Shown piece by piece: positions 18,958 to 28,077 of a stretch of DNA of 64,000 nucleotides. Origin of the DNA: Enterocola sp045654205 (GTDB taxonomy: Bacteria > Bacteroidota > Bacteroidia > Bacteroidales > Paludibacteraceae); assembly GCA_045654205.1 (NCBI GenBank), contig JAZOMZ010000011.1, positions 1-64,000 on the forward strand, in the 5' to 3' direction. The notes under the pieces were generated by a model. The model did not search any database. It saw only the letters and a program-made list of their open reading frames with translations, and had not been told where the DNA came from. The translations under genes and the position numbers were made by a program. How positions within the stretch are numbered: the stretch's first letter is position 1; each line of letters starts with the position of its first letter.

Positions 18958-20244
18958 CTAAACTTTTTCCTCTTTTTTCTTCTTTTTTAGCGATTTTATC
19001 TCTTTTTCAAGTTTTTCAATCAGTTTTTCTTGAGAATTTATAGTTTTAAGAAGTTCATTTAGTTCTTCATTCTCAATTGAGGTTGGATATTCTGCCTCTA
19101 CTCTTAGCAAGAAATCCGACAAGATATTCATATAGTTTATAAAGGCATCGTATGGTGACTCAAATGTACTTCCCCACGCTCCTTTAAAGCTCATATAACG
19201 GAAATAATCGGCGCATTGAATATGTAACCAGTCGCGTTTTAAGTTCTTTTCTTTACAAAGATTTACACGTTCTGTGACACTATAAAGTTTGGCAACAGCC
19301 TCTTCTTGCAAGTGATTTCCAAGCATCACACTTAGGTCTTTTGCTTCACCTTGCCAAGAAAGTGGATATGGTGCAGTAAGTGCAGCCACAGGTTCTACTT
19401 TAGCCATATCTGATGGAGTTACAAAACCAACACCCCTATTCAAAGCTATTTGTGGCAGAGCTTTCAAGAATTCAAAGATACCTGTGTAGTCTTTTTGGAT
19501 AGCTCCAAATGTGTCGTAACTCATCCAAAGGTTGTGAATATTCTCGCCCTCTGGGCTACCTGCAACCCAATCTATAAGCTTGTCTGCAGTAAGCGGATAT
19601 TCATTCCATGTAGGGTCTGAAAAATAGAATGTAATTTGGTTGCTCCAAAGGAAATTACGAGCTAGAAGTTTAAGTTTTGGTAGATAAGCATGTGAATACA
19701 CATAATTTGGACTACGCCATCCAAGAATATGTTTTGCACCTTCCATTAACATCACTTTATATCCCATAGATGACACTTTTTCACCGATTTCATCTGAATA
19801 AATAAAGTCTGTATTGCGGAAAGATGTAGGCTTTTTACCAAATAATTCTTTGATTTTAGCAGAATGTTTAAGTACTTGACGTTCAAACTCTTCTTCATCG
19901 TAAAGCGACACCATTGAGTGGCCGTATGGTTCTGCAAGGAACTCAACTTGGCCTGTAGCAGCAAGTTCCTGGAATGAGTCGATCACCTCTGGTGCATATT
20001 GTTCTAGTTGTTCTATGGCGCTGCCAGAAAGAGAGAATGTGCACGAGAAAGATTTACCCATGTTTTTTATTAAATCCAATAAGATTCTGTTGGCAGGAAG
20101 AAATGATTTTTCTGCCAAATATCTTACTCTTTCTTCATTTGCAAAATCGTCGTAATAATAGTGGTCGTTTCCAATTTCAAAAAAACGATAGCGTTTTAAT
20201 ATGTACGGAATGTGAACCTCGAAATAAAGACAAATGTTTTTCAT
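18958..20244 (-). CDS. Glycoside hydrolase family 57 (alpha-amylase-like)
   Basis: 428-residue cytoplasmic GH57 enzyme acting on alpha-glucans. It begins MKNICLYFEVHIPYILKRYRF, has the probable catalytic Glu105 (VEFLAEPYGHS) and the Asp segment WMSYDTFGA. The last 40 residues form a lysine/glutamate coiled coil (KLIEKLEKEIKSLKKKKK). It is the third gene of a debranching enzyme - glycosyltransferase - GH57 operon, an arrangement seen in Bacteroides, so a role in glycogen turnover is likely. Confidence 0.9.
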   Translation of the reverse strand: MKNICLYFEVHIPYILKRYRFFEIGNDHYYYDDFANEERVRYLAEKSFLPANRILLDLIKNMGKSFSCTFSLSGSAIEQLEQYAPEVIDSFQELAATGQVEFLAEPYGHSMVSLYDEEEFERQVLKHSAKIKELFGKKPTSFRNTDFIYSDEIGEKVSSMGYKVMLMEGAKHILGWRSPNYVYSHAYLPKLKLLARNFLWSNQITFYFSDPTWNEYPLTADKLIDWVAGSPEGENIHNLWMSYDTFGAIQKDYTGIFEFLKALPQIALNRGVGFVTPSDMAKVEPVAALTAPYPLSWQGEAKDLSVMLGNHLQEEAVAKLYSVTERVNLCKEKNLKRDWLHIQCADYFRYMSFKGAWGSTFESPYDAFINYMNILSDFLLRVEAEYPTSIENEELNELLKTINSQEKLIEKLEKEIKSLKKKKKEEKV

Positions 20245-20300
20245 ATTTGGTTTGTTTTAAATTTATTCGTTTTGTGTGATTTTCATTAACCCCAAATTGC

Positions 20301-21557
20301 CTAACTATTTACGACTCTGTCGTAAATGCGTCTCACTTTCAGTCCGGCTTTGTCCCAGGTGATGCGATTTACTTCGTCGCGACCTTCGCGGCTTAGAGTA
20401 TCATAAATAGATGGATATTCTACAATGGCGTAAATAGCATCAGCCATAGCGTCGATATCCCAATAGTCGGTTTTAATGGCATGGTCTAAAATTTCTGCAC
20501 AACCAGATTGTTTAGAAATAATAGACGGAGTGCCCACTTGCATAGCCTCTAGAGGCGAAATACCAAACGGTTCAGACACCGAAGGCATCATATACACATC
20601 GCTATCGGCAAGCATTTGAGTTACTTGTTTACCCTTTAAGAAACCTGGGAAATGCATTTTATCTGCAATGCCACGTTTTGCAGCTAGATCTATCATTGCT
20701 TGCATCATATCACCACTACCAGCCATCACAAAACGCACATTTTTTGTACGTTCAAGCACTTTAGCAGCAGCTTCCACAAAGTATTCTGGACCTTTTTGCA
20801 TTGTAATACGACCAAGGAAGGTAACCAATTTCTCCTTGCGAGGAGTTTTCACAAACTGCTCCACATTTGGAATAGGATCCACTGCATTGTGCACTGTAGT
20901 TACTTTTGCAGGGTCTTGATGATATTTTTCTATCACAGTGCGACGAGTAAGGTCGCTCACGCAAATAATATGGTCAGCAATATCCATACCACGTTTTTCT
21001 ATGCTATACACAGTTGGGTTCACTTGACCACGGCTACGGTCGAAATCGGTAGCATGCACGTGTATAACAAGTGGTTTACCTGTAATTTGTTTTGCAAAAA
21101 TCCCTGCTGGATATGTTAACCAGTCGTGAGAGTGAATTACATCAAACTCCAAACTATGAGCAAGCACACCAGCCACTGCTTCGTAGTTCCCAATTTCCTG
21201 AAGCAAATTGTCTGGATAACGTCCCGAGAACTCTATTGTACCTATATTATTAGTACCAATACGAGTGAAATCGTATCTTATATGGTCTCTATAATAAAAA
21301 TATTCATCAGGATGCATTATGCCGCCAAGCGTTCTGTCTACCTCTTCATACGAAGTTTCTTTCCACACCACTGGCACATTACAAGCACCTATAATCTTTA
21401 GAAAACTTTGGTCTTCGTCGCCATACGGTTTTGGAATTACGAATGTAATCTCCAAGTCTTTTTGTTCAGCCATACCACGTGTTAAACCATAACTCGCAGT
21501 GCCCAGACCTCCTAATATATGTGGTGGGAATTCCCATCCAAACATCAATGCTTTCAT
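20301..21557 (-). CDS. Glycogen synthase-like GT4 glycosyltransferase
   Basis: 418-residue GT-B glycosyltransferase. The N-terminal FGWEFPPHILGGLGTAS glycine loop, the SHDWLTYPAG segment, and the donor-site E-x7-E motif in SEPFGISPLEAMQ place it in GT4, in the group annotated as glycogen synthase in Bacteroides. It lies 10 bases downstream of the debranching enzyme gene and 56 bases before GH57. Glycogen chain elongation is inferred from context. Confidence 0.88.
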   Translation of the reverse strand: MKALMFGWEFPPHILGGLGTASYGLTRGMAEQKDLEITFVIPKPYGDEDQSFLKIIGACNVPVVWKETSYEEVDRTLGGIMHPDEYFYYRDHIRYDFTRIGTNNIGTIEFSGRYPDNLLQEIGNYEAVAGVLAHSLEFDVIHSHDWLTYPAGIFAKQITGKPLVIHVHATDFDRSRGQVNPTVYSIEKRGMDIADHIICVSDLTRRTVIEKYHQDPAKVTTVHNAVDPIPNVEQFVKTPRKEKLVTFLGRITMQKGPEYFVEAAAKVLERTKNVRFVMAGSGDMMQAMIDLAAKRGIADKMHFPGFLKGKQVTQMLADSDVYMMPSVSEPFGISPLEAMQVGTPSIISKQSGCAEILDHAIKTDYWDIDAMADAIYAIVEYPSIYDTLSREGRDEVNRITWDKAGLKVRRIYDRVVNS

Positions 21558-21567
21558 ATTATTAGTG

Positions 21568-23481
21568 TTATTCTATATTTTCTTTAAGTAATGATAAAGT
21601 TCTCAATATTTCACCCACAGAAGGAGCATAAGACATAGCTCCGTGTCCTTTGTATGGAGGGTTGCCATCGTGAAGTTCAGAAAGTGTACCAATGCAAAGT
21701 TTCTTCATTTCTGCTTCCATGCCAATTAGAAGGCGTTCTACGAAGCTAACACCGCCCATTTTATGCAGTTTTAAATAACTTTCTGCATATGCACCAGTAA
21801 ACCAAGGCCAAACAGGACCATTGTGATAATTTCTGTTTCTTTCAAGCATTCCGCCCACGTAATTTGGTCTGTACGAGCCACTTTTTGGACTTAAACTACG
21901 CAAACCTTTGGTAGTAAAAAGCTCGCGTGTGCACACATCCAAAACAGATTTTTGTTGTTGTCTGTTTAGCGGAGAATATGGCATAGATACAGCCAAAATC
22001 ATATTTGGACGCACTTCCACGTCTTTATATTCGCCGTTTACATAGTCGTAAAGGTAAAGTCCATTCCAGAATGTATTTACAAAAGATTCTGCTGTTTTAG
22101 CTGCGATTTCTTCCCATGCAGGACTTTCTACAAGCATTGCTGCAAAGCGTAAAGAATTATACCACAATGCATTAATTTCTACTACATATCCTGTACGTGG
22201 AGTAATAGGCTTACCGTCTTCTGTGGCATTCATCCAAGTCATTGGCACAGAAGTACCATCTATTCTCACAAGTCCATTCTCATCTAGTTTTAAATTTGGA
22301 TGTTTGCCTTGCATGATATAATCCACTATATCAACAGCTGACATAAGTAGATTTTTTTGCATTTGCATAGGGTCTACGGTGTAGTAATATTGTTGCAAAG
22401 CCCACACAAACCAAAGCAGAGCATCTGGAGAATCCAATTCTTGAATCACTTTGGTTTTTCCTGTTTCTATATAATCTGCAAATTCACTTATTGTGCTTTC
22501 TGCCAATGCTTCAAATGCTTCTTTGTCATCGATGCCCAAAGTACAGCCCACCATAGAAATAAACTCATCACGAGCACGAACTTTGAACCAAGGATAACCT
22601 GCAAGAAGGTAGCTTTCATCATTTTCTTTATGACGGAATTGCACCGCTGCGTTGCGCAAACATTGATACATATCGGTGCGAGCATGACGTTTTTCTAGTT
22701 CTTCTTCCCAAATTTTCTTCAGAGTAGTTGGGCTAATTTCAGAAATACCAGCAGATACATAAATGCTTTCGCCTTTTTTAATTGGCATTTCAAAACAACC
22801 TGGCACAAGTAAATCTTCTGTATATGGGAAACCACGCTCCTGCTCTTTTGCATACATTATATTATTGTACCAATTTGGCGTATGAGTGTAGGTTGGTTGT
22901 TTAGAAAATTGAATAAATAGATTTGGATAATTTTCGTAAAGTCTGTAGGCTGCACCTTTCTTTGCATTTTGTGCATCGGTATTTGCCATGTCATTTGCCT
23001 TTGAAAGCGAATGCACACTACGGAATGCAAGGAATGGTTTAAAACGAATGGTAGTGGCTGAGTGAGCTTGAAGTAGAGTGTATTTTGTTATCACTCTAGA
23101 CTCATTTGCCACCATAAGTTGTTCTTTGGAAATAATCACCCCTCCCACTCTGTAAATGGTACTAGGAATTACCTCGCACTTAAATTCACGAATGTATTTG
23201 TGCCCGTTTGGACTAAAATGTCCGCCCTCATATTCATGCACGCCAAGGTTAAATTCAGCCCCGTGCTGAATAATAGTTTCATCTAGCGACGAAAGCAAAA
23301 TATGGTTGTCGTTGTCGATAGAAGGAATAGGAATAACCAAATGCCCGTGAAATTTGCGGGTATTACAACCTGTTAAAGTACTACTATTATAAGCCCCAGA
23401 ACGATTTGTTCTGATAAATTCTTTGGTCAAAGACTTTTCTAAGTTGGTTAAAACCGTTTTATCAAAATTCAAATAATCCAT
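21568..23481 (-). CDS. Glycogen debranching enzyme (amylo-alpha-1,6-glucosidase)
   Basis: 637 residues with an N-terminal beta domain (about 20-240, IRTNRSGAYNSSTLTG and RKFHGHLVI) and a C-terminal (alpha/alpha)6 catalytic domain (about 280-630, SYLLAGYPWFKVRARDEFIS, YHNGPVWPWFTGAYAE). It probably removes alpha-1,6 branch stubs from glycogen. First gene of the glycogen operon; the next gene starts 10 bases after its stop. Confidence 0.9.
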   Translation of the reverse strand: MDYLNFDKTVLTNLEKSLTKEFIRTNRSGAYNSSTLTGCNTRKFHGHLVIPIPSIDNDNHILLSSLDETIIQHGAEFNLGVHEYEGGHFSPNGHKYIREFKCEVIPSTIYRVGGVIISKEQLMVANESRVITKYTLLQAHSATTIRFKPFLAFRSVHSLSKANDMANTDAQNAKKGAAYRLYENYPNLFIQFSKQPTYTHTPNWYNNIMYAKEQERGFPYTEDLLVPGCFEMPIKKGESIYVSAGISEISPTTLKKIWEEELEKRHARTDMYQCLRNAAVQFRHKENDESYLLAGYPWFKVRARDEFISMVGCTLGIDDKEAFEALAESTISEFADYIETGKTKVIQELDSPDALLWFVWALQQYYYTVDPMQMQKNLLMSAVDIVDYIMQGKHPNLKLDENGLVRIDGTSVPMTWMNATEDGKPITPRTGYVVEINALWYNSLRFAAMLVESPAWEEIAAKTAESFVNTFWNGLYLYDYVNGEYKDVEVRPNMILAVSMPYSPLNRQQQKSVLDVCTRELFTTKGLRSLSPKSGSYRPNYVGGMLERNRNYHNGPVWPWFTGAYAESYLKLHKMGGVSFVERLLIGMEAEMKKLCIGTLSELHDGNPPYKGHGAMSYAPSVGEILRTLSLLKENIE

Positions 23482-23603
23482 GCCGTTTAAATTTAATGCC
23501 TTTTATGCAAACGTTTGTAAATTTAATAATATTTTTCCCTAATTCCAAAAATATTAAACACTAATATGAAAATTAAATGTAGACCTCATTGTGAAACATA
23601 TTA

Positions 23604-24599
23604 TTACACTATCCTATTCAACATTTCGTCGGCATCGATGCAAGTAAGAAGGGAAACTGCACAAAGTTTCTTGCCAAGGTCTTTAACAGAAGCACCTACA
23701 TGATAAACCTTATCGTCAATTATTAAAAACCTATCATGTGCCTTGGTATATAGAACAACATCAATTGGCGAATATTGAGAATTATATACTTGAAGATCCT
23801 GCCTAAAAGTTCTGCTTATTTGCAAAGTATAAACTTTTGCAGAAACATTAGCATTGCGCTTAGAAAGCGACTCCAATACAGATAAATCAATGTAGTTATC
23901 TATCAAAACAATTCTTTTTTCTGCTGATTCTATCAACTTACTCATCAAAATATGTGCATCAAACAACTGACCATCGAAGAATACATTCTGTTTGGGTAGT
24001 TCGTATTTGGATATAGAATTTAGAATTGAATTAAATTTCTCATTATGGTCATCAAGCAATTTATGTGTTACCAACTGATTATATTCTAATGTTTCTATAC
24101 GGTTATACAAATCTCTATTAGCATAAAGGAATCTTCTCATAGAAACGAATGCACGCATTATATGTATATTTACTTGTATTGCAGTAGATGATCTTAAAAC
24201 ACTACTAAGCATCGCAATACCATTTTCTGTAAATGCGTACGGCAAGTATTTTATATTCTCACCACGTGTTGTTTTCAAGGTCGAATTTTGCGACCTTGAT
24301 TCACTATTACTCTCTGAATCAGCTACATCCTCTTTCAAGGTCACAAATTGTGACCTTGAAAATAAGGTACTATTAACTTCCTCTTTAGTTATCTGAAACA
24401 TAAAATCATCTGGGAATCTTTCTATATTACGTTTAACCGCCTCATTTAGACGCTTTGTTTCCACACCATATAGGCGTGCCAAGTCGCGGTCAAGCATTAC
24501 CTGCTTACCTCTGATGTTTAGGATAAGATTTTCTATATTTTCTAAAGGATTTTGATTGGTTTGCAACGCATAGTTGCCTGATATTAATTTTTTACTCAT
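23604..24599 (-). CDS. ORF6N-domain protein
   Basis: 331 residues. The N-terminal ORF6N domain (about 20-170) has IENLILNIRGKQVMLDRDLA, RLYGVETKRLNEAVKRN and YLPYAFTENGIAML. Domains of this type occur in phage antirepressors and in many chromosomal Bacteroidetes genes, where they are thought to bind DNA. The C-terminal part (about 225-331) resembles a phospholipase-D-like fold (IDNYIDLSVLESL, HDRFLIIDDKVYHVGAS), a common partner. Between HTH and YLPYAF a variable insert carries two copies of an SRSQxxTLK peptide encoded by hairpins. Confidence 0.85.
   Translation of the reverse strand: MSKKLISGNYALQTNQNPLENIENLILNIRGKQVMLDRDLARLYGVETKRLNEAVKRNIERFPDDFMFQITKEEVNSTLFSRSQFVTLKEDVADSESNSESRSQNSTLKTTRGENIKYLPYAFTENGIAMLSSVLRSSTAIQVNIHIMRAFVSMRRFLYANRDLYNRIETLEYNQLVTHKLLDDHNEKFNSILNSISKYELPKQNVFFDGQLFDAHILMSKLIESAEKRIVLIDNYIDLSVLESLSKRNANVSAKVYTLQISRTFRQDLQVYNSQYSPIDVVLYTKAHDRFLIIDDKVYHVGASVKDLGKKLCAVSLLTCIDADEMLNRIV
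24275..24361. repeat. Two hairpin-forming repeats inside the ORF6N gene
   Basis: Inverted repeats at 24275-24283/24291-24299 (9 bp) and 24333-24345/24349-24361 (13 bp, 3-base loop) share the core CAAGGTC/GACCTTG and encode SRSQNSTLK and SRSQFVTLK. The region between them is low-complexity Ser/Glu codons. Confidence 0.75.
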
Positions 24600-24643
24600 T
24601 ACGATTAAAAATTAAGATTAATAATTCTAGTTAATATGGACGT

Positions 24644-25024
24644 TCAACGCATGAGGCTTGCGCAATACATCCATTGTTTATTCACAAAATATAACCAAGA
24701 CCTAACTCCTGCTTGAGGTACAAGAGCTACTGCAAAGATAACATTTTTATGGGATATATATTTTGTTCTATAATAAATTTTATTTGGGACTACTGCCTCT
24801 ACTTCAATCCAAAGATAATTGGTATATCTCATGCGTTCGTTTTCAAATGCTAGATAGATGGTCTTTGCTCCTTTGGTGGCAATACGACCATTGCAAGATT
24901 GTGTACCGATAGTTGAATAATCTACATCATAGTTGAGATTTGAAGCAGATTTTATTACATCTTGAAATTGTTTTGCTTGAGATTGATTGCGGAATCGGCA
25001 AGAATATGTATATTTGTGATAGGA
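24644..25024 (-). pseudogene. Start-less open frame, probably a 5-prime-truncated gene
   Basis: A 126-codon open frame ends with TGA at 24644 and opens just after a TAA at 25025-25027. Only an internal ATG (24832) is available, giving 62 residues; the sequence before it (SCRFRNQSQAKQFQDVIKSA, then NYDVDYSTIGTQSCNGRIAT) has normal amino-acid composition and looks like real protein. It therefore seems truncated or frameshifted at its 5-prime end, directly where the divergent kinase promoter lies. No family recognised. A small gene from 24832 is the alternative. Confidence 0.45.
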
Positions 25025-25036
25025 TTATAATATACT

Positions 25037-26113
25037 ATGTTTTCTGAGTCGTCGTCTTCTGCTTTTATACAGTCTGGGCCTATTTCTAATAAATGGTCCG
25101 AAATAACCCTTTTGCAAGTGCGATCGCGCAATGCGCTTTATACGGGTATTAGGCATGGTAGAAAGTTTCTTATCAAGGCCATAAAACCCGTGTATGGGGA
25201 TGCTGTGACTAGTCCATATGCTACGCAAAGCAAAATTCTGCAAGAAAAAGAGTTCCGCTTGGGTATTTTGCTCAATCATCCACACATAATGAGTACCTAC
25301 TCTCTTGAAGAAGTAGAAGATATGGGTCTATGTATCGTAAGTGAATGGATTGAGGGTGTTACACTAGGCGAATGGCTTAAAAATAAACAAAATATTAATG
25401 AGCGTCGCAGAGTATTTATGCAGATTTTAGATGCATTGGAGTATATACATAGTTTACAACTAGTACACAACGATATTAAGCTAGATAATATCATGGTTAC
25501 CACCAATGGCACCAATGTAAAGCTCATAGATTTTGGTCTGTCGAACACCGACGATGCTGTGCTTACCGAAACCAACGATGTTAGGAAAGATATCATAGGC
25601 GTTGGTAAAATTATGAAGAGAATGTTCGCCTCTAGCGGGCTATTTGGAACCTCTCGCTACCCTATCACTACACGCAGATCACTGCATGGTGAGTATGAAA
25701 ACATCGCTGCACTACGCAAAGCATTCTTACACTCAAATGTTGTAGCGAAATGGATGTATGTTTTGCTTATACTTGTGTTAGTTGCTTTGTGCGCAGGCTT
25801 AATAAACGAACGCGTACAAGAGAAAATAAAGCAACAAGAAATAATGGAGCTTGTGCGCACTACAGTTGACAAAGATATACGCAGAATGTATGACGTGATA
25901 AATGCCACCAATACTTACATAGATGCCACACGAGCATTGAGCAGTATTAATACCATTTCTACACGCGACTCGCTTGTAAATCTGTATTCAGACGATATTG
26001 CCTCTGCCATCTATGCAGGCTCAGTATGGGACCAATATTTCACCTCACAATACAACACCCTACTCCAAGAAGTCAAAACCAACCGCACCAAGTGGCCCTA
26101 TCCGTGGGAGTAA
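25037..26113 (+). CDS. Membrane-anchored Hanks-type Ser/Thr protein kinase
   Basis: 358 residues. The cytoplasmic kinase domain (about 20-200) has an ATP lysine in FLIKAIKP, alpha-C Glu in LQEKEF, catalytic loop LVHNDIKLDN (Asp146, Asn151) and Mg motif IDFGLS (Asp165), so catalytic residues are intact. The C-lobe is unusually short: only about 70 residues separate DFG from a transmembrane helix at about 238-256, and no APE motif is seen. A C-terminal extracytoplasmic region of about 100 residues follows and may sense a signal. A -7 box TATATTTG is at 25009-25016. Targets are unknown; the terminator at 26130 makes it monocistronic. Confidence 0.85.
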   Translation: MFSESSSSAFIQSGPISNKWSEITLLQVRSRNALYTGIRHGRKFLIKAIKPVYGDAVTSPYATQSKILQEKEFRLGILLNHPHIMSTYSLEEVEDMGLCIVSEWIEGVTLGEWLKNKQNINERRRVFMQILDALEYIHSLQLVHNDIKLDNIMVTTNGTNVKLIDFGLSNTDDAVLTETNDVRKDIIGVGKIMKRMFASSGLFGTSRYPITTRRSLHGEYENIAALRKAFLHSNVVAKWMYVLLILVLVALCAGLINERVQEKIKQQEIMELVRTTVDKDIRRMYDVINATNTYIDATRALSSINTISTRDSLVNLYSDDIASAIYAGSVWDQYFTSQYNTLLQEVKTNRTKWPYPWE

Positions 26114-26129
26114 TTTCCATTATTATATA

Positions 26130-26164
26130 AAAACTGCTGCATCATTACAAGTTGCAGCAGTTTT
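26130..26164 (+). terminator. Terminator of the kinase gene
   Basis: AAAACTGCTGCA / TGCAGCAGTTTT, a perfect 12-bp stem with an 11-base loop and flanking A/T tracts. It lies 17 bases after the kinase stop and can also end the convergent lipoprotein operon. Confidence 0.85.
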
Positions 26165-26190
26165 ATTAATTTACTATAGATTAAAATCAA

Positions 26191-28065
26191 CTATGGTATA
26201 TCATTTACTGATTCATACCATTCTCCATCATAAAAATATGGTTTGTTAGGGTCAATTATTAAGTCTTTTGTTTGAGCTTGATAATATAATCCATCTATAT
26301 AATTATATATTGGATAGTTATTATATGAATTAAATATTATATTTGAATAAACAATTAGATCAATAGTATATGACCAAACACTGTATCCATTTACGTTTCT
26401 ATATTCTTTTATAGCTTTTTCACCTGGCCATTTATTATTTTCTTCTCCTAATTCATTCCACACATATACACCTACTGCATTCCAGCGGTCTGTATCTACA
26501 AAATAAACTGTCATAGAAGATTTAAGTGTAGTAAATGTTTCTTGATCACCATATACTACTCCGCCAGCATATCTTACATATGCACGAACATAATATGTTG
26601 TATTCGAAGACAAATTAGTTAAACTACAATCAAAGAAAGTGCCAACACTACTAGATTTTATAATATTGTCATCAATGGTAGGATTAGGATTTTTACTATA
26701 ACATACACCTTCTTCTAGTATTTTGAATGAACCAGAACTTGCAATTCCACTACATTCCGCAGAAGAATAAGTAATATTGTCTATAAAAAGACTAACTGAA
26801 GGCAATGACAGTGTAAATTCTTGTTGTTCTCCGTAAATAATATTTTCTTGATACTTAGCATATGCACGCACATAATATGTGGTATTTAGCGCTAATTCAG
26901 AAATTTCACATGTAAATTTACCTACTCCTGCACCTAACTCTATTATCTTATCTGAGATTGTAGGGTCTGAGTTTGTAGAATAACATACACCACGTTCTGT
27001 TATTTCATAATCATTTGAAGTAATATTTCCACTAAATTCAATAGTTTCTTTATCAATAACTCTTATCTCATTTGTTGTGATAGCTGGCAAAGCAAGAGTT
27101 CTAAATTTGACCTCTTTACCATATGCCATTTCATTTGTATTAAACTTGGCATATGCTTTAACATAATACACTGTATTTGGAGTTAAATCTGTTAGTGCGT
27201 AACTTATATCTCCTATTGTTGTACCTAATGAAACTGTTTTACCATAAGCAATAGAAACATTAGTAGATGTGCCATAACAGAATCCTATTTCTGCAATATC
27301 ACATTCTTCTTCAAGAGACACATTACCTTTTAGGGTTGCACATGTAGCATTTATATTCTCAACTGTATTAGTGATAACATTTGGAGCTTTATTGGTAATA
27401 AATTCAATTACTTCACCATATGACTCACCTGCAATATTTTTTGCGTAAGCTCTAACCCAATAAGTAGTATTAGATTTTAAATCTGATAAATCAACAGTAA
27501 ATTTACCAGAAACTGCTTTTGCCTCAACTAGATTAGCCTCTGCAATAGTTGGTTCCTCTGAAACATCAGAAAATACAACTCCAAGTGTAGTAAGTTTTTC
27601 TTCAGATTTAAGAACCTCAGCCTCTACTTTTGCAGAAGATGTATTAATATTTAACACAGAAAGTGTATTTACAACAGGAAGTGGTTTTGTTGTGATAATA
27701 ATATCATTACCATAAACAATACCAGTCATATTCTCTGCAAATGCTCTTACATAATATTTTGTAGAACCTGAAAGATTTTTAATTACACCTGTAAATGTAC
27801 TAGACTGTAGTTCGTTCTCTTTTTCAACCACATTATCGTATATTGTAGGTTCTGGAGTTGTAGCATAACAAAATCCATATTTATCTACCGTTACACGTTG
27901 ATTTCCTTCTGAATCAATTCTACCTTTAACTTTTACACCACCTTGAACAAATTCAACATTATTGTATGTTTCTACAGTAACAGGGTAAACAATTGGTTCG
28001 TTTTCACATCCTATTAAACCTAATAAACTTATTATTAGTGAATAAAATATTATTTTTTTCTTCAT
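26191..28065 (-). CDS. Surface lipoprotein with five Fn3-like modules and a starch-binding-like domain
   Basis: 624-residue lipoprotein (lipobox LIGC, Cys20). Five tandem modules of about 95 residues (roughly 28-500) share the pattern GxCYxTxxxPTI ... LxxNTTYYVRAYAK ... YGxxxxF, typical of Fn3-like repeats in Bacteroidetes surface lipoproteins. The C-terminal 100 residues (VYFVDTDRWNAVGVYVWNE, WPGEKAIKE, FYDGEWYE) resemble CBM26-type starch-binding modules. No SusC/SusD or other PUL gene is nearby. It is the last gene of a three-gene operon driven from 29595; the 12-base gap supports co-transcription. Confidence 0.85.
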   Translation of the reverse strand: MKKKIIFYSLIISLLGLIGCENEPIVYPVTVETYNNVEFVQGGVKVKGRIDSEGNQRVTVDKYGFCYATTPEPTIYDNVVEKENELQSSTFTGVIKNLSGSTKYYVRAFAENMTGIVYGNDIIITTKPLPVVNTLSVLNINTSSAKVEAEVLKSEEKLTTLGVVFSDVSEEPTIAEANLVEAKAVSGKFTVDLSDLKSNTTYWVRAYAKNIAGESYGEVIEFITNKAPNVITNTVENINATCATLKGNVSLEEECDIAEIGFCYGTSTNVSIAYGKTVSLGTTIGDISYALTDLTPNTVYYVKAYAKFNTNEMAYGKEVKFRTLALPAITTNEIRVIDKETIEFSGNITSNDYEITERGVCYSTNSDPTISDKIIELGAGVGKFTCEISELALNTTYYVRAYAKYQENIIYGEQQEFTLSLPSVSLFIDNITYSSAECSGIASSGSFKILEEGVCYSKNPNPTIDDNIIKSSSVGTFFDCSLTNLSSNTTYYVRAYVRYAGGVVYGDQETFTTLKSSMTVYFVDTDRWNAVGVYVWNELGEENNKWPGEKAIKEYRNVNGYSVWSYTIDLIVYSNIIFNSYNNYPIYNYIDGLYYQAQTKDLIIDPNKPYFYDGEWYESVNDIP

Positions 28066-28077
28066 CTTTCTAATTTT

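Noticed and set aside
23604..24599. Prophage marked by the ORF6N gene
   Set aside because: No other phage genes are nearby apart from a doubtful 34-codon fragment at 41560; ORF6N genes are common in Bacteroidetes chromosomes.
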